Shown here piece by piece: positions 54,525 to 63,474 of a stretch of DNA of 64,000 nucleotides. The DNA is from Allobosea sp. CRIB-10 (GTDB lineage: Bacteria > Pseudomonadota > Alphaproteobacteria > Rhizobiales > Beijerinckiaceae): assembly GCF_900112185.1 (NCBI RefSeq), contig NZ_FOKP01000003.1, positions 124,001 through 188,000 of the forward strand, read 5' to 3'. The stretch's first letter is position 1. Every line of letters starts with the position of its first letter. The notes under the pieces were generated by a model, which searched no databases, had not been told where the DNA came from, and saw nothing but the letters and a program-made list of their open reading frames with translations. The position numbers were made by a program, and so were the translations under genes.

Positions 54525-55822
54525 TCGGCCGCAGCTTCATCATCCAGGTCTATCGGACGCTGACCGCCCTGCTTGAGCCGGCCGCCGCCGGCCTGCTGCT
54601 CTGGCGACGCCGGCGCGGCAAGGAGGATCCGGCCCGGCTCTCGGAGCGGCGCGGGCATCCGAGCGTCGAGCGGCCGGCGAAGACGCTGGTCTGGCTGCAC
54701 GGCGCCAGCGTCGGCGAGACGGTGACGCTGCTGCCGCTGATCGAACGCCTGCAGCGGCGCGGGCTCGCGGTGCTGGTGACCTCGGGCACCGTGACCTCGG
54801 CGCGGCTTTTGTCGCAGCGGCTGCCGGCCGGGACGATCCACCAGTTCCTGCCGCTGGACGTGCCGCGCTATATGCGCCGCTTCCTCGACCATTGGCAGCC
54901 CGATCTCGGCCTGATCTGCGAATCCGAGATCTGGCCGAACCTGATGATCGAATCCGGCAAGCGCGGCGTGCCGCTCGTCCTGGTCAATGCGCGCATGTCG
55001 GAGCGCTCCTTCCGGCGCTGGTACAAACTCCCCAAGACCTCGCGCTATCTGCTCTCCGGCTTCGACCGCTGCCTGGCGCAGTCGCAGGAGGACGGGCAGC
55101 GCCTCGCCCAGCTCGGCGCGCCACGCGTCAGCATCGCCGGCAATCTCAAATTCGACGTTCCCGCGCTGCCGGCCGATCCCAATACGCTCGCTTTGCTCGA
55201 TGGCCTTGTCGCCGGCCGGCCGGTCTGGGTCGCCGCCTCGACCCATCCGGGCGAGGAGGAGGACGTGCTCGCCGCCCATCTCGGTGTCAGCGCGCATCTG
55301 CCCAAGCTCCTCACCATCGTCGTGCCGCGCCATCCCGATCGTGGCGGCGAGGTCGCGGCGTTGGCGCAGGCCAACGGCGTCGCCAGCGCCCGCCGTTCGC
55401 TCGGCCACCTGCCCGAGCGCGACATCGACTTCTACATCGCCGACACGCTCGGCGATCTCGGCCTGTTCTACCGGCTGGCGCCGGTCGCCTTCATCGGTGG
55501 CTCGCTCGCCCCGATCGGCGGCCACAACCCGATCGAGCCGGCCAAGCTCGGCTGCGCCCTGCTGCATGGCCCGCTCATCCACAAATCCGCCGATCTCTTC
55601 GCCGCTTTCGACGCCGGCGGCGGCGCCATCCAGGTCGCCGACCGGCAGGAGCTCGCCCAGGCCGTGCATCGCTGGCTCAGCGATCCGGCCGCAGCCCGCC
55701 AGGCCGCACGAGCCGCGGCCCGCACCAGCACCGAGCTCAGCGGCGCGCTCGACCGCACGGTCCAGGCGATCGAGCCACTGCTGCTGCGCGCCACGATCGG
55801 TCAACGGGAGAGCGTGGAGTGA
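54521..55822 (+). CDS. waaA: 3-deoxy-D-manno-octulosonic acid (Kdo) transferase
   Basis: Glycosyltransferase adding Kdo to lipid IVA at the inner membrane. 433 residues. An N-terminal membrane anchor (about 8-26) is followed by the catalytic base Glu66 in LHGASVGETVTLLPLIE. ICESEIWPNLM and GNLKFD are in the middle, and FIGGSLAPIGGHNPIEPA carries the donor-binding residues. The stop overlaps the lpxK start (TGATG). Confidence 0.97.
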   Translation: MIGRSFIIQVYRTLTALLEPAAAGLLLWRRRRGKEDPARLSERRGHPSVERPAKTLVWLHGASVGETVTLLPLIERLQRRGLAVLVTSGTVTSARLLSQRLPAGTIHQFLPLDVPRYMRRFLDHWQPDLGLICESEIWPNLMIESGKRGVPLVLVNARMSERSFRRWYKLPKTSRYLLSGFDRCLAQSQEDGQRLAQLGAPRVSIAGNLKFDVPALPADPNTLALLDGLVAGRPVWVAASTHPGEEEDVLAAHLGVSAHLPKLLTIVVPRHPDRGGEVAALAQANGVASARRSLGHLPERDIDFYIADTLGDLGLFYRLAPVAFIGGSLAPIGGHNPIEPAKLGCALLHGPLIHKSADLFAAFDAGGGAIQVADRQELAQAVHRWLSDPAAARQAARAAARTSTELSGALDRTVQAIEPLLLRATIGQRESVE

Positions 55823-56856
55823 TGCGCGCGCCGGGCTTCTGGTGGCGCTCGCCGCCATCCGCCCTCGCCTGGCTGCTGCAACCCTTCGGAGCGCTCTACG
55901 GCGCGATCACGCTGCAGCGAATGCGTCGCCCCGGCGCCGAGACCGGCATCCCGGTGATCTGCGTCGGGAATTTCGTCGCGGGCGGCGCCGGCAAGACGCC
56001 GACCACTCTGGCGCTCGCCTCCAGGCTCTCTGCGCTGGGCGAGACGCCCTTCGCTCTGACCCGTGGCTATGGCGGCAGGCTGCCCGGCCCTTTGCGTGTC
56101 GACCCGGCCCAGCACGGTCCCGGGGATGTCGGCGATGAACCACTGCTGCTGGCCTCCCGCCTGCCGACGATCGTGGCCCGCGAACGGCCTGCGGGCGCTT
56201 TGCTCGCGCGCGAGGCCGGCGCCAGCCTCGTCCTGATGGATGACGGGCTGCAGAACCCCTCGCTGCACAAGGATCTGCGGCTGGCGGTGGTCGACGGCGC
56301 GGTCGGCGTCGGCAACGGCCTGTGCCTGCCGGCCGGACCGCTCCGTGCGCCGCTCGCCGGCCAGCTCGGGCAGATCGATGCGATCGTCCTGATCGGCGAA
56401 GGCGCGGCAGGCGAGCATGTCGCTGCCGCGGCAGCCGCTGCCGGCAAAGGCGTGCTGCGAGCGAGGCTCGTACCGCCAGCCGATATCCAGGCGCAGCTCG
56501 CCGGCCTGCCGGTTCTGGCGGTATCGGGAATCGGCCGGCCCGGGAAGTTCGCGGCGACATTGCGCGCCGCCAGAGTCCGGCTCATCGGCGAGCACGCCTA
56601 TGGCGACCATCACGCCTATACGGCGGGCGAGGTCACGGCGCTGATCACCGAGGCGAAAGCGAAAGCCTGCCGCATCGCCGTCACCGAGAAGGACATGGTC
56701 AAGCTGGCGCCGCTCTGGCCCGCGGCGGAGCGCTCGCTGCTGCTATGCGTGCCGGTTGCGCTAGCCTTCGAGGACGAAGCGGCCCTCGATGCGCTGTTGC
56801 GCGAATGCCTTGCAAAAACCCGGTCAGGCGCGCCCGGCACGGCGCAAGCGCAATAG
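55822..56856 (+). CDS. lpxK: tetraacyldisaccharide 4'-kinase
   Basis: Phosphorylates the lipid A precursor at the 4' position on the inner membrane. 344 residues. Membrane-associated N-terminus (PPSALAWLLQPFGALYG), then the P-loop in NFVAGGAGKTPT (about residues 50-61), and the DDGLQNPSLHKDLRL motif near 150 that marks LpxK. The ATG overlaps the waaA stop by one base. Its last 33 bases overlap the convergent DUF2093 gene. Confidence 0.97.
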   Translation: MRAPGFWWRSPPSALAWLLQPFGALYGAITLQRMRRPGAETGIPVICVGNFVAGGAGKTPTTLALASRLSALGETPFALTRGYGGRLPGPLRVDPAQHGPGDVGDEPLLLASRLPTIVARERPAGALLAREAGASLVLMDDGLQNPSLHKDLRLAVVDGAVGVGNGLCLPAGPLRAPLAGQLGQIDAIVLIGEGAAGEHVAAAAAAAGKGVLRARLVPPADIQAQLAGLPVLAVSGIGRPGKFAATLRAARVRLIGEHAYGDHHAYTAGEVTALITEAKAKACRIAVTEKDMVKLAPLWPAAERSLLLCVPVALAFEDEAALDALLRECLAKTRSGAPGTAQAQ

Positions 56857-57045
56857 CACGGCCTCGGGCGAGACATAGGCCTCCTGCCAGTCCACAGACC
56901 AGTAGCGCAGATCCTCGAGCCGGATCGGCGCGCCGGTGACGGCGCAGCGGACGAAGGCGCCGGGACGCACGACACGGAACTCGCCATGGCCGTAATCGAC
57001 CAGCGCTTCCGATCCGGAGGGAGGCAGGCGTTCGTTGATGTTCAT
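56824..57045 (-). CDS. DUF2093 small protein
   Basis: 73 residues from the ATG; a GTG one codon earlier is also possible. Typical DUF2093 blocks: LVDYGHGEFRVVRPGAFVRC, then VTGAPIRLEDLRYWSVD and QEAYVSPEAVLLR. The family sits beside lpxK in Hyphomicrobiales; function unknown. It overlaps the end of lpxK tail to tail. Confidence 0.92.
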   Translation of the reverse strand: MNINERLPPSGSEALVDYGHGEFRVVRPGAFVRCAVTGAPIRLEDLRYWSVDWQEAYVSPEAVLLRLRRAGRA

Positions 57046-57161
57046 CACGGAGCCGGGCGATCGAGCGGCGGAAAGCTAACGTACAGGTTGCAGTACGGCG
57101 CAACCATCTCTGAATCAACGCATTGTTCCAGCATGGTCTTTCTGTGATAGCGTCAGTTGCG

Positions 57162-58010
57162 ATGATGTCCAGCCTGACCCGCGCCAAGACCCTGGCGATT
57201 GGTCTACTCTCCCTGCTCGCGGCGCCCGCGATCGCGGGCGGCTACGAACGCGTCCGTATCCCACACGACGACTACCAGCTCGATGCGGTGATGTTCCGCC
57301 CGGCGGGGCCGGGCCCTTTCCCCGCGGTCGTCGCCCTGCATGGTTGCGGGGGCCTCTGGCGCGAGCCGAACAAGCTCTCGACACGGCACAGCGATTGGGG
57401 TGAGCGCCTGGCCGCGACCGGACTGATCGTGCTGATGCCCGACAGCTACGGCTCGCGCGGACTCGGTTCGCAATGCGGCGTCAAGGACGTCACCATTCGC
57501 GCCAGCCGCGAGCGCGTCGGCGACGCGATGGCGGCCCGCCGCTGGCTGCAGGACCGCCCCGATGTGCGCCGCGACGCGATCGCGTTGCTGGGCTGGTCCG
57601 GCGGCGGCTCGACCCTGCTCGCCGCGATCCGCAAGGACCGCAGGCCGGCCGACCGCCAGCCCGATTTCACCCGCGCCGTGGCGTTCTATCCGGGCTGCCG
57701 CACCCAGTCGGAGTCGGGCAGCTTCGAGGCGCGCCTGCCGACCCTGATCCTGATGGGCGATGCCGACGACTGGACGCCGCCCGGCCCTTGCGACTTCCTC
57801 GCCAAATCCGCCCGCGCTCGCGGCGAGCCGGTCGAGCTCGTGCTCTATCCCGGCGCGGTGCATGATTTCGATCACCCCCGCCTGGACAAGCGCGAGAAGG
57901 AAGGCGTCGCCTATTCGGCCTCCGGGACCGGCAAGGTCACGATCGGCACCGACCCCGCAGCACGCGACGACGCGATCAAGCGGGTCAAGGCCTTCCTGAT
58001 GGGCAAATAA
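57162..58010 (+). CDS. exported dienelactone-hydrolase-family protein
   Basis: 282 residues with an N-terminal signal helix (KTLAIGLLSLLAAPAIAGG, about 9-27). The alpha/beta-hydrolase core shows VALHGCGGLW at the oxyanion end, the nucleophile Ser146 in LLGWSGGGSTLL, an acidic residue in GDADDWTPPG (about 199-208) and His234 in GAVHDFDHP. Likely a periplasmic esterase or lactonase; substrate unknown. A TTG 13 codons earlier is possible, but the ATG gives a normal signal peptide. Confidence 0.9.
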   Translation: MMSSLTRAKTLAIGLLSLLAAPAIAGGYERVRIPHDDYQLDAVMFRPAGPGPFPAVVALHGCGGLWREPNKLSTRHSDWGERLAATGLIVLMPDSYGSRGLGSQCGVKDVTIRASRERVGDAMAARRWLQDRPDVRRDAIALLGWSGGGSTLLAAIRKDRRPADRQPDFTRAVAFYPGCRTQSESGSFEARLPTLILMGDADDWTPPGPCDFLAKSARARGEPVELVLYPGAVHDFDHPRLDKREKEGVAYSASGTGKVTIGTDPAARDDAIKRVKAFLMGK

Positions 58011-58031
58011 GCCGGCGGAGGCCTCGGGTGG

Positions 58032-58802
58032 CTATCGCACCGAGGCTGCGAGCGCCACAGCGGGCTTGTCGCCGAGAAGCGAACGCGCAATGTCCTGCGC
58101 CAGGCAGGCATAGCCGGCATCGCTCATATGGAAGCGGTCGCCGGCGAGCGCGGCCATGAAACCATCAGCATCGCGCTGGTACCAGCCCAGCATCGCCTGA
58201 TAGCGGGAGAGCACCGGGACAGCCTGCGCCCGGGCGATTTCGGCGATGGCGTCGACATAGGCGCGATAGCGCGCCGTCTCCTTGATGCCGGGATAGAACT
58301 GCGGGTCGAGGATGACGAGCCGGGTTTTGGCCCGCTTGGCAGCCGCGATCCCGTCGGCGACGAGATTGCGGAAGGTGCCGAGATCGCCGCCGGTCACGGC
58401 GTCGTTGGTCCCGACCTGCCAGATCACCAGATCGTAGCGGCCGTCCGCCAAGGCGCCCTTGAGACGCGAGAGCGTCTGCGGCGCGGTCTCGCCGCCGATG
58501 CCGGCATTGACCATCTCGATGGATCGGCCAGAGAGCCCCTCGCGCAGCAATGAGCTGAGCCGAGCCGGATAGGTCTTGTCCTTGCCGCTGGCGCCGATCC
58601 CTTCGGTCGAGGACGAGCCGATGGCGAGGATGCGCAAGGAGGAGCTGCCCTTGCTCCAGGCCGAAGCGAGATCGGCGGCATCGCGCGTCAGAGTCGTCGG
58701 CTTGCAGATGAATTCGGATGCGCTCGCCTGCTGCGGCGGCAGGCCGATGAAGGCAAGCATCGCAAAGGCGCAAGCAAGGCCTGTCCGGAAACCGGCGAGC
58801 AT
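58032..58802 (-). CDS. exported SGNH/GDSL hydrolase
   Basis: 256 residues from the ATG; a TTG six codons earlier is in frame. Signal peptide (about 1-29, ending ASAS), then the SGNH blocks: LAIGSSSTEGIG (block I), NAGIGGETAPQT (Gly of block II), QVGTNDAVTGGD (block III Asn) and DRFHMSDAGY (block V His). Esterase or acetylhydrolase acting in the periplasm; substrate unknown. Confidence 0.92.
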   Translation of the reverse strand: MLAGFRTGLACAFAMLAFIGLPPQQASASEFICKPTTLTRDAADLASAWSKGSSSLRILAIGSSSTEGIGASGKDKTYPARLSSLLREGLSGRSIEMVNAGIGGETAPQTLSRLKGALADGRYDLVIWQVGTNDAVTGGDLGTFRNLVADGIAAAKRAKTRLVILDPQFYPGIKETARYRAYVDAIAEIARAQAVPVLSRYQAMLGWYQRDADGFMAALAGDRFHMSDAGYACLAQDIARSLLGDKPAVALAASVR

Positions 58803-58916
58803 CAAGGAGCATTCCCCCAACCGCTATCAGCCAGCGATTATCCAGAGCTAGCTGAACGCTGTCTGAACGGGAGCCGGCTCACCCAAATTGGTGGTGAATG
58901 AGCGGTTTTCGGAATG

Positions 58917-60428
58917 TCAGAACAGATCGCCCTGCCCGCTCCCGCCGGCCGGCTTGCGGGAGGCCTGTCGAGGCGCGCCCCCGCCCGGCACGATCGCACC
59001 GAAACTGCCATCGGCCAGCGTGACCTGCAGGGCCAATCCCGGCCGCGCCGCCGCAGCGCTGCGCAGCAGATTGCCGTCCTCGTCGCGCACCAGCGCATAG
59101 CCGCGCGCCAGCACCGCCTGCGGCCCGAGCGAGGCGGCGAGCGCCCAGACGCCGTCGAGCCGGTCGCGGCGGCGCTGGATCTGACGGCTGAAGGCCGCGA
59201 CCGCGCGCGCAGTGATCGCGTCAAGCCGGTCGCCGGCACGGGCGATGCGGTCGCGCTCGGCGCGAAGCAGTGCACCCCGCGCCGCCGCGAGGCGCTTGCC
59301 GAGTCCGTCGAGCCGAGCCGCATGGGTCGCGAGCCGCGCCGCCGGCGATTGCGCATGCAGGCGCCGGTCGAGTTGGGCGAGGCGCTGCTCATAGGCGCGG
59401 GCGTTACGGGCCAGGGCCGGGCCAAGCTTGGCCGCTGCGAGATCGAGCCGCTGGCGCGGCGCCGCCAGCAAGGTTTCGGGCGTCGGCAAAGCGCGGGCGA
59501 GCGCGCGCAGATCGCTCCGGCGCCGCTCTGACAGGCGCAGGGTCGCTCCCGACAGCCGGCGCGACAGGTCGGTCACCTGCGCCAGCAATTCGGCCCGAAC
59601 CGGCACGACCTTTTCGGCTGCGCCGGTCGGCGTGGGGCTGCGCAGATCGGCGGCATGGTCGATCAGGGTGACATCGGTCTCGTGGCCGACGGCCGAGACC
59701 AGCGGGATCAGCGAGGCGGCGGCGGCGCGCACCACCACCTCCTCATTGAAGCCCATCAGGTCTTCGAGCGAGCCGCCGCCACGCGCGACGATGATCACAT
59801 CGGGGCGCGGGATCCGGCCGTTCTCGGGAAGCGCATTGAATCCGGTGATCGCATTGGCGACCTCGGCCGCACTGGTCTCGCCCTGGACGCGCACCGGCCA
59901 AACCAGGACATGGCGCGGAAAGCGCTCCTCCAGCCGGTGCAGGATGTCGCGGATGACGGCGCCGGTCGGTGACGTCACGACGCCGACGACGCGCGGCAGG
60001 AACGGGATGAGCTGCTTGCGGCCCGGATCGAACAGTCCCTCGGCCGCGAGCTTCTTCCTGCGTTCCTCCAGCAGCGCCATCAGCGCGCCGATGCCGGCCG
60101 GCTCCAGCGAATCGATGATGATCTGGTAGCTCGACTTGCCGGCGAAGGTGGTGATCTTGCCGGTGGCGATCACCTCGAGCCCTTCCTGGGGCTTGGTCTT
60201 CAGCCGGCCGAACACGCCCTTCCAGATCACGGCGTCGATCTTGGCGTTGGCGTCCTTCAGCGAGAAATAGACATGGCCGGAGCCGACCGGCCCGCGATAG
60301 CCGGAGATTTCGCCGCGGACGCGCACGAAACCGAAGGCGTCCTCCAGCGTGCGCTTGAGCGCGCCGGAGAGGTCGGAGACCGACCATTCGGGGGCGTTGC
60401 CGGCGGGTTGAGGCGATTCGCTGTCCAT
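58917..60428 (-). CDS. xseA: exodeoxyribonuclease VII large subunit
   Basis: Single-strand exonuclease with XseB; 503 residues. N-terminal OB fold ([23 protein letters not shown]), catalytic region ([66 protein letters not shown]), then a long Ala/Arg-rich coiled coil. The tail is Gly/Pro-rich (GGSGQGDLF). The small subunit is not seen here. Divergent from purD. Confidence 0.97.
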   Translation of the reverse strand: MDSESPQPAGNAPEWSVSDLSGALKRTLEDAFGFVRVRGEISGYRGPVGSGHVYFSLKDANAKIDAVIWKGVFGRLKTKPQEGLEVIATGKITTFAGKSSYQIIIDSLEPAGIGALMALLEERRKKLAAEGLFDPGRKQLIPFLPRVVGVVTSPTGAVIRDILHRLEERFPRHVLVWPVRVQGETSAAEVANAITGFNALPENGRIPRPDVIIVARGGGSLEDLMGFNEEVVVRAAAASLIPLVSAVGHETDVTLIDHAADLRSPTPTGAAEKVVPVRAELLAQVTDLSRRLSGATLRLSERRRSDLRALARALPTPETLLAAPRQRLDLAAAKLGPALARNARAYEQRLAQLDRRLHAQSPAARLATHAARLDGLGKRLAAARGALLRAERDRIARAGDRLDAITARAVAAFSRQIQRRRDRLDGVWALAASLGPQAVLARGYALVRDEDGNLLRSAAAARPGLALQVTLADGSFGAIVPGGGAPRQASRKPAGGSGQGDLF

Positions 60429-60520
60429 GGATCGTATTTAACGACACGAGGACGCGAGCAGAAGCGTTGCTCCGTCAGCGCGCGGCAGCTATTGCGCCTT
60501 CGAGCAAGCGGAGAGATGCG

Positions 60521-61801
60521 ATGAACATTCTTCTGATCGGGTCCGGCGGGCGTGAGCATGCCCTGGCCTGGGCGATCTCGGCCTCCCCGCTCTGCGACAA
60601 GCTCTTCATCGCGCCCGGCAATCCCGGCACTGCGCAATGCGGCGAGAATGTCGTGCTCGATATCGCCGACCACCGCGCCGTCGCCGATTTCTGCAAGCTG
60701 ATGGGCGTCGGCCTCGTCGTCGTCGGGCCGGAAGGCCCGCTGGTCGAGGGGATCGTCGACGACCTCGAAGCTGCGGGCATCAAGAGCTTCGGCCCTTCCA
60801 GGGCGGCGGCGCAGCTCGAAGGCTCGAAGGCCTTCACCAAGGAACTCTGCGCCGAGTTCGGCATCCCGACCGCCGCCTTCGCCCGCTTCACCGACGAGGC
60901 CGCGGCGAAGGCATATGTCGCGAAAACCGGTGCGCCGCTGGTGATCAAGGCCGACGGTCTCGCGGCCGGCAAAGGCGTGATCATGGCCGAGACCATCGAG
61001 CAGGCCAATGACGCGCTGGCGATGATGTTCTCGGGCGGGCTCGGTGCCGCCGGCGCCGAGGTGGTGATCGAGGAATGGATGGTCGGCGAGGAAGCCAGCT
61101 TCTTCGCGCTCTGCGACGGCACCCATGCCCTGCCCCTCGCCTCGGCCCAGGACCACAAGCGCGCCTTCGACGGCGACACCGGCCCGAACACCGGCGGCAT
61201 GGGCGCCTATTCGCCGGCTCCAGTCATGACCAAGGCAATGGAAGAGCAGGTCATGGCTGAGATCGTCCGGCCGACCCTGGCCGGCATGAACCAGCGCGGC
61301 ACGCCGTTCAAGGGCGTGCTCTTCGCCGGGCTGATGATCACGGCGGATGGTCCCAAGCTGATCGAATACAACACCCGCTTCGGCGATCCCGAATGCGAGG
61401 TGCTGATGCCGCGGCTGAAGAGCGACCTGGTGCCGGCGCTGCTCGCCGCCCGCGACGGCGTGCTCAATGCCGTCGACCTGCGCTGGTCCGACGAGGTCGC
61501 GCTGACGGTTGTGATGGCGGCGAAGGGCTATCCCGGCACGCCGGAGAAGGGCAGCGTCATCAAGGGCATCGACAAGGCTGCGGCCGCCAAGGACGTGCTC
61601 GTCTTCCACGCCGGCACGCAGGCAAACGGCGAAGAGATCGTCGCCAATGGCGGACGCGTACTCAATGTGGTGGCTCTCGGCAGGAGCGTCAGCGAGGCGC
61701 AGGCCAAGGCCTATGCCGCGGTCGACCTGATCGACTGGCCGGGCGGCTTCTGCCGGCGCGACATCGGCTGGCAGGCGGTGAAGCGCGAGCGCGAAGGCTG
61801 A
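60521..61801 (+). CDS. purD: phosphoribosylamine-glycine ligase
   Basis: Second step of purine synthesis; ATP-grasp enzyme, 426 residues. [19 protein letters not shown] is the N-terminal signature. [11 protein letters not shown] and the ATP-grasp core [18 protein letters not shown] (about 285-303) follow, with the [21 protein letters not shown] block. GGAGAG precedes the ATG; a start 18 codons earlier lacks one. It uses glycine, the substrate of the gcv system 50 kb away, but no regulatory link is seen. Confidence 0.98.
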   Translation: MNILLIGSGGREHALAWAISASPLCDKLFIAPGNPGTAQCGENVVLDIADHRAVADFCKLMGVGLVVVGPEGPLVEGIVDDLEAAGIKSFGPSRAAAQLEGSKAFTKELCAEFGIPTAAFARFTDEAAAKAYVAKTGAPLVIKADGLAAGKGVIMAETIEQANDALAMMFSGGLGAAGAEVVIEEWMVGEEASFFALCDGTHALPLASAQDHKRAFDGDTGPNTGGMGAYSPAPVMTKAMEEQVMAEIVRPTLAGMNQRGTPFKGVLFAGLMITADGPKLIEYNTRFGDPECEVLMPRLKSDLVPALLAARDGVLNAVDLRWSDEVALTVVMAAKGYPGTPEKGSVIKGIDKAAAAKDVLVFHAGTQANGEEIVANGGRVLNVVALGRSVSEAQAKAYAAVDLIDWPGGFCRRDIGWQAVKREREG

Positions 61802-61820
61802 CAGGGCGAGCGAGACGTCA

Positions 61821-61847
61821 TATATATCGAGAAGCAAGCGATATATA
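61821..61847. promoter_or_regulatory. palindromic operator/promoter of the VapBC module
   Basis: Arms TATATATCG and CGATATATA are perfect complements with nine bases between. They lie 13 bases before the antitoxin start and include -10-like AT runs. Such spaced palindromes are the usual binding sites of VapB-type antitoxins, so autoregulation is expected. Confidence 0.65.
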
Positions 61848-61859
61848 CGCGAGGATGCC

Positions 61860-62114
61860 ATGGTCATCCTGATCAAGGATCCCGAGACCGACCGTATCGT
61901 CCGCGAACTGGCCGCACGCACGGGCAAGACGATCACCGATGCGGTCAAGTCAGCGGCGGAGCGCGAGCTCGCTGAGCTGCCCCCACGCAAGGGACGGATC
62001 GACATGGAGAAGCTGGAGCGAACGCTCGCTGAAATCCGCTCCTATCCCAGGATCAACGAGCATCTGACCGATGACGAAATCATTGGCTACGATGAGAACG
62101 GCCTTCCCTCGTGA
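61860..62114 (+). CDS. type II antitoxin, VapB family
   Basis: 84 residues. The N-terminal ribbon-helix-helix (VILIKDPETDRIVRELAARTGKTITDAVKSAAERELAEL) is of the type seen in mycobacterial VapB proteins and their relatives. A linker and an acidic C-terminal tail (EIRSYPRINEHLTDDEIIGYDENG) would bind the toxin. The stop overlaps the toxin start as GTGA. An AT-rich palindrome precedes it. Confidence 0.9.
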   Translation: MVILIKDPETDRIVRELAARTGKTITDAVKSAAERELAELPPRKGRIDMEKLERTLAEIRSYPRINEHLTDDEIIGYDENGLPS

Positions 62115-62536
62115 TCAGCTCGCCGATCGTCGTCGACAGCTCGGCGATCATCGCCATCCTTCGCAACGAGCCTGAACGAGACAGGCTGCTCGCCGCGCTC
62201 AACGCCAGTGCCGCCAACTTCTGCTCGATGGTGACCTTCGTTGAGAGCTTCATGGTTTCCACGAACCGCAACGCCGATGCTCCAGTCGCCTTGCATCTAA
62301 GATTGCTCGAAGATCTTGGCATCGAAGCCGCCCCGCTGGACCAGAAGCAAGCCGTCCTCGCAGCCGAAGCTTTCGCTCGCTTCGGCAAGGGCCGCCACCC
62401 CGCAAAGCTCAACCTCGGCGACTGCTTCTCCTATGCTCTTGCCAAATCCTTGAACGCGCCTCTGCTCTACAAGGGCGAGGATTTCGGCCGGACCGACCTC
62501 GTCGCGGCCGTAGCATCACAGGAGTTGCGGCCATGA
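62111..62536 (+). CDS. type II toxin, PIN-domain ribonuclease (VapC)
   Basis: 141 residues. Conserved acids are Asp9 (VVDSSAIIAIL), Glu45 (VTFVESFMVS) and Asp104 (NLGDCFSYALAKS), with KLNLGDCFSYALA a signature of this VapC branch. Ends LVAAVASQEL. Likely inhibited by VapB and acting as an RNase. The stop overlaps the start of the next hydrolase gene (ATGA). Confidence 0.93.
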   Translation: MISSPIVVDSSAIIAILRNEPERDRLLAALNASAANFCSMVTFVESFMVSTNRNADAPVALHLRLLEDLGIEAAPLDQKQAVLAAEAFARFGKGRHPAKLNLGDCFSYALAKSLNAPLLYKGEDFGRTDLVAAVASQELRP

Positions 62537-63447
62537 CCAATATCGACAGCCTCTTCCTCGGCTTCGAGGCGCGCTGGATCGACGGGCCGATCGGCAAGAT
62601 CTTCGCCCGCGTCGGCGGCGAGGGGCCACCGGTGGTGCTGATCCACGGCTTCCCGCAGACCCATGCCGAATGGCACGAGATGGCAGGCGAACTGGCCAAG
62701 ACCCATACCGTCGTCTGCCCGGATCTGCGCGGCTATGGCTGGTCGGCGGCACCGCATGGCGATGGCGGCAAGGCGCTCTACAGCAAGCGCGGCATGGGCG
62801 AGGACATCATCGCCGCGATGAGCGCGCTCGGCTTCAACCGCTTCGCCGTGATCGGTCATGACCGCGGCGCCCGCGTCGCCTATCGCCTCGCGCTCGACCA
62901 TCCCGGCCGGGTCGAGCGGCTCGTCCTGCTCGACATCCTGCCGACCGTCTCGATGTGGGACGGCATGAACGCGGCGCGCGCCATGCAGGTCTATCACTGG
63001 ACCTTCCTGGCCCAGCCCGAGCCGGTGCCGGAAAAGCTGATCCAGGCCGACCCCGCCGGCTGGCTCGACCACACGATCGCGAGCTGGACGCGGGCCAAGA
63101 AGATCGAGGCCTTCCACCCGCTCGCAATGGCCGCCTACGCCGAATCCTTCAACGACCCCTCGCGCATCCATGCCGCCTGCGAGGATTATCGCGCCGGCGC
63201 CACCACCGATCTCGAGCACGACAAGGCCGATCTCGGGGCGGGAAAAAAGATCCTCTGCCCGGTGCTGGTGCTCTGGGGCGAGGCCGGCATCCCGGCCAAG
63301 GGCGCAAGCCCGCTCGCAATCTGGCGCGAGACCTTCGCGCCGCAGGCGGAGGGACAGGCGATCGCCAGCGGCCATTTCCTGCCTGAGGAGAATCCGCAGG
63401 GCACGCTCGCGGCGGTGAAACCTTTCCTTGCAAGAGAGGTTGCCTGA
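62533..63447 (+). CDS. alpha/beta hydrolase, fluoroacetate/haloacetate dehalogenase type
   Basis: 304 residues. The Asp nucleophile is in VIGHDRGARVAYRLALDHP. Active-site residues fall at the same numbers as in the fluoroacetate dehalogenase RPA1163 of Rhodopseudomonas palustris: Asp110 nucleophile; Arg111 and Arg114 for the carboxylate; Asp134; His155, Trp156 and Tyr219 for the halide; His281 (280 in RPA1163). HGFPQTHAEW forms the oxyanion side. Hence haloacetate hydrolysis is predicted; an epoxide hydrolase role is the alternative. The start overlaps the VapC stop. Confidence 0.88.
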   Translation: MTNIDSLFLGFEARWIDGPIGKIFARVGGEGPPVVLIHGFPQTHAEWHEMAGELAKTHTVVCPDLRGYGWSAAPHGDGGKALYSKRGMGEDIIAAMSALGFNRFAVIGHDRGARVAYRLALDHPGRVERLVLLDILPTVSMWDGMNAARAMQVYHWTFLAQPEPVPEKLIQADPAGWLDHTIASWTRAKKIEAFHPLAMAAYAESFNDPSRIHAACEDYRAGATTDLEHDKADLGAGKKILCPVLVLWGEAGIPAKGASPLAIWRETFAPQAEGQAIASGHFLPEENPQGTLAAVKPFLAREVA

Positions 63448-63474
63448 ACGGTTCCCGCACCGCAACATCAGGGC

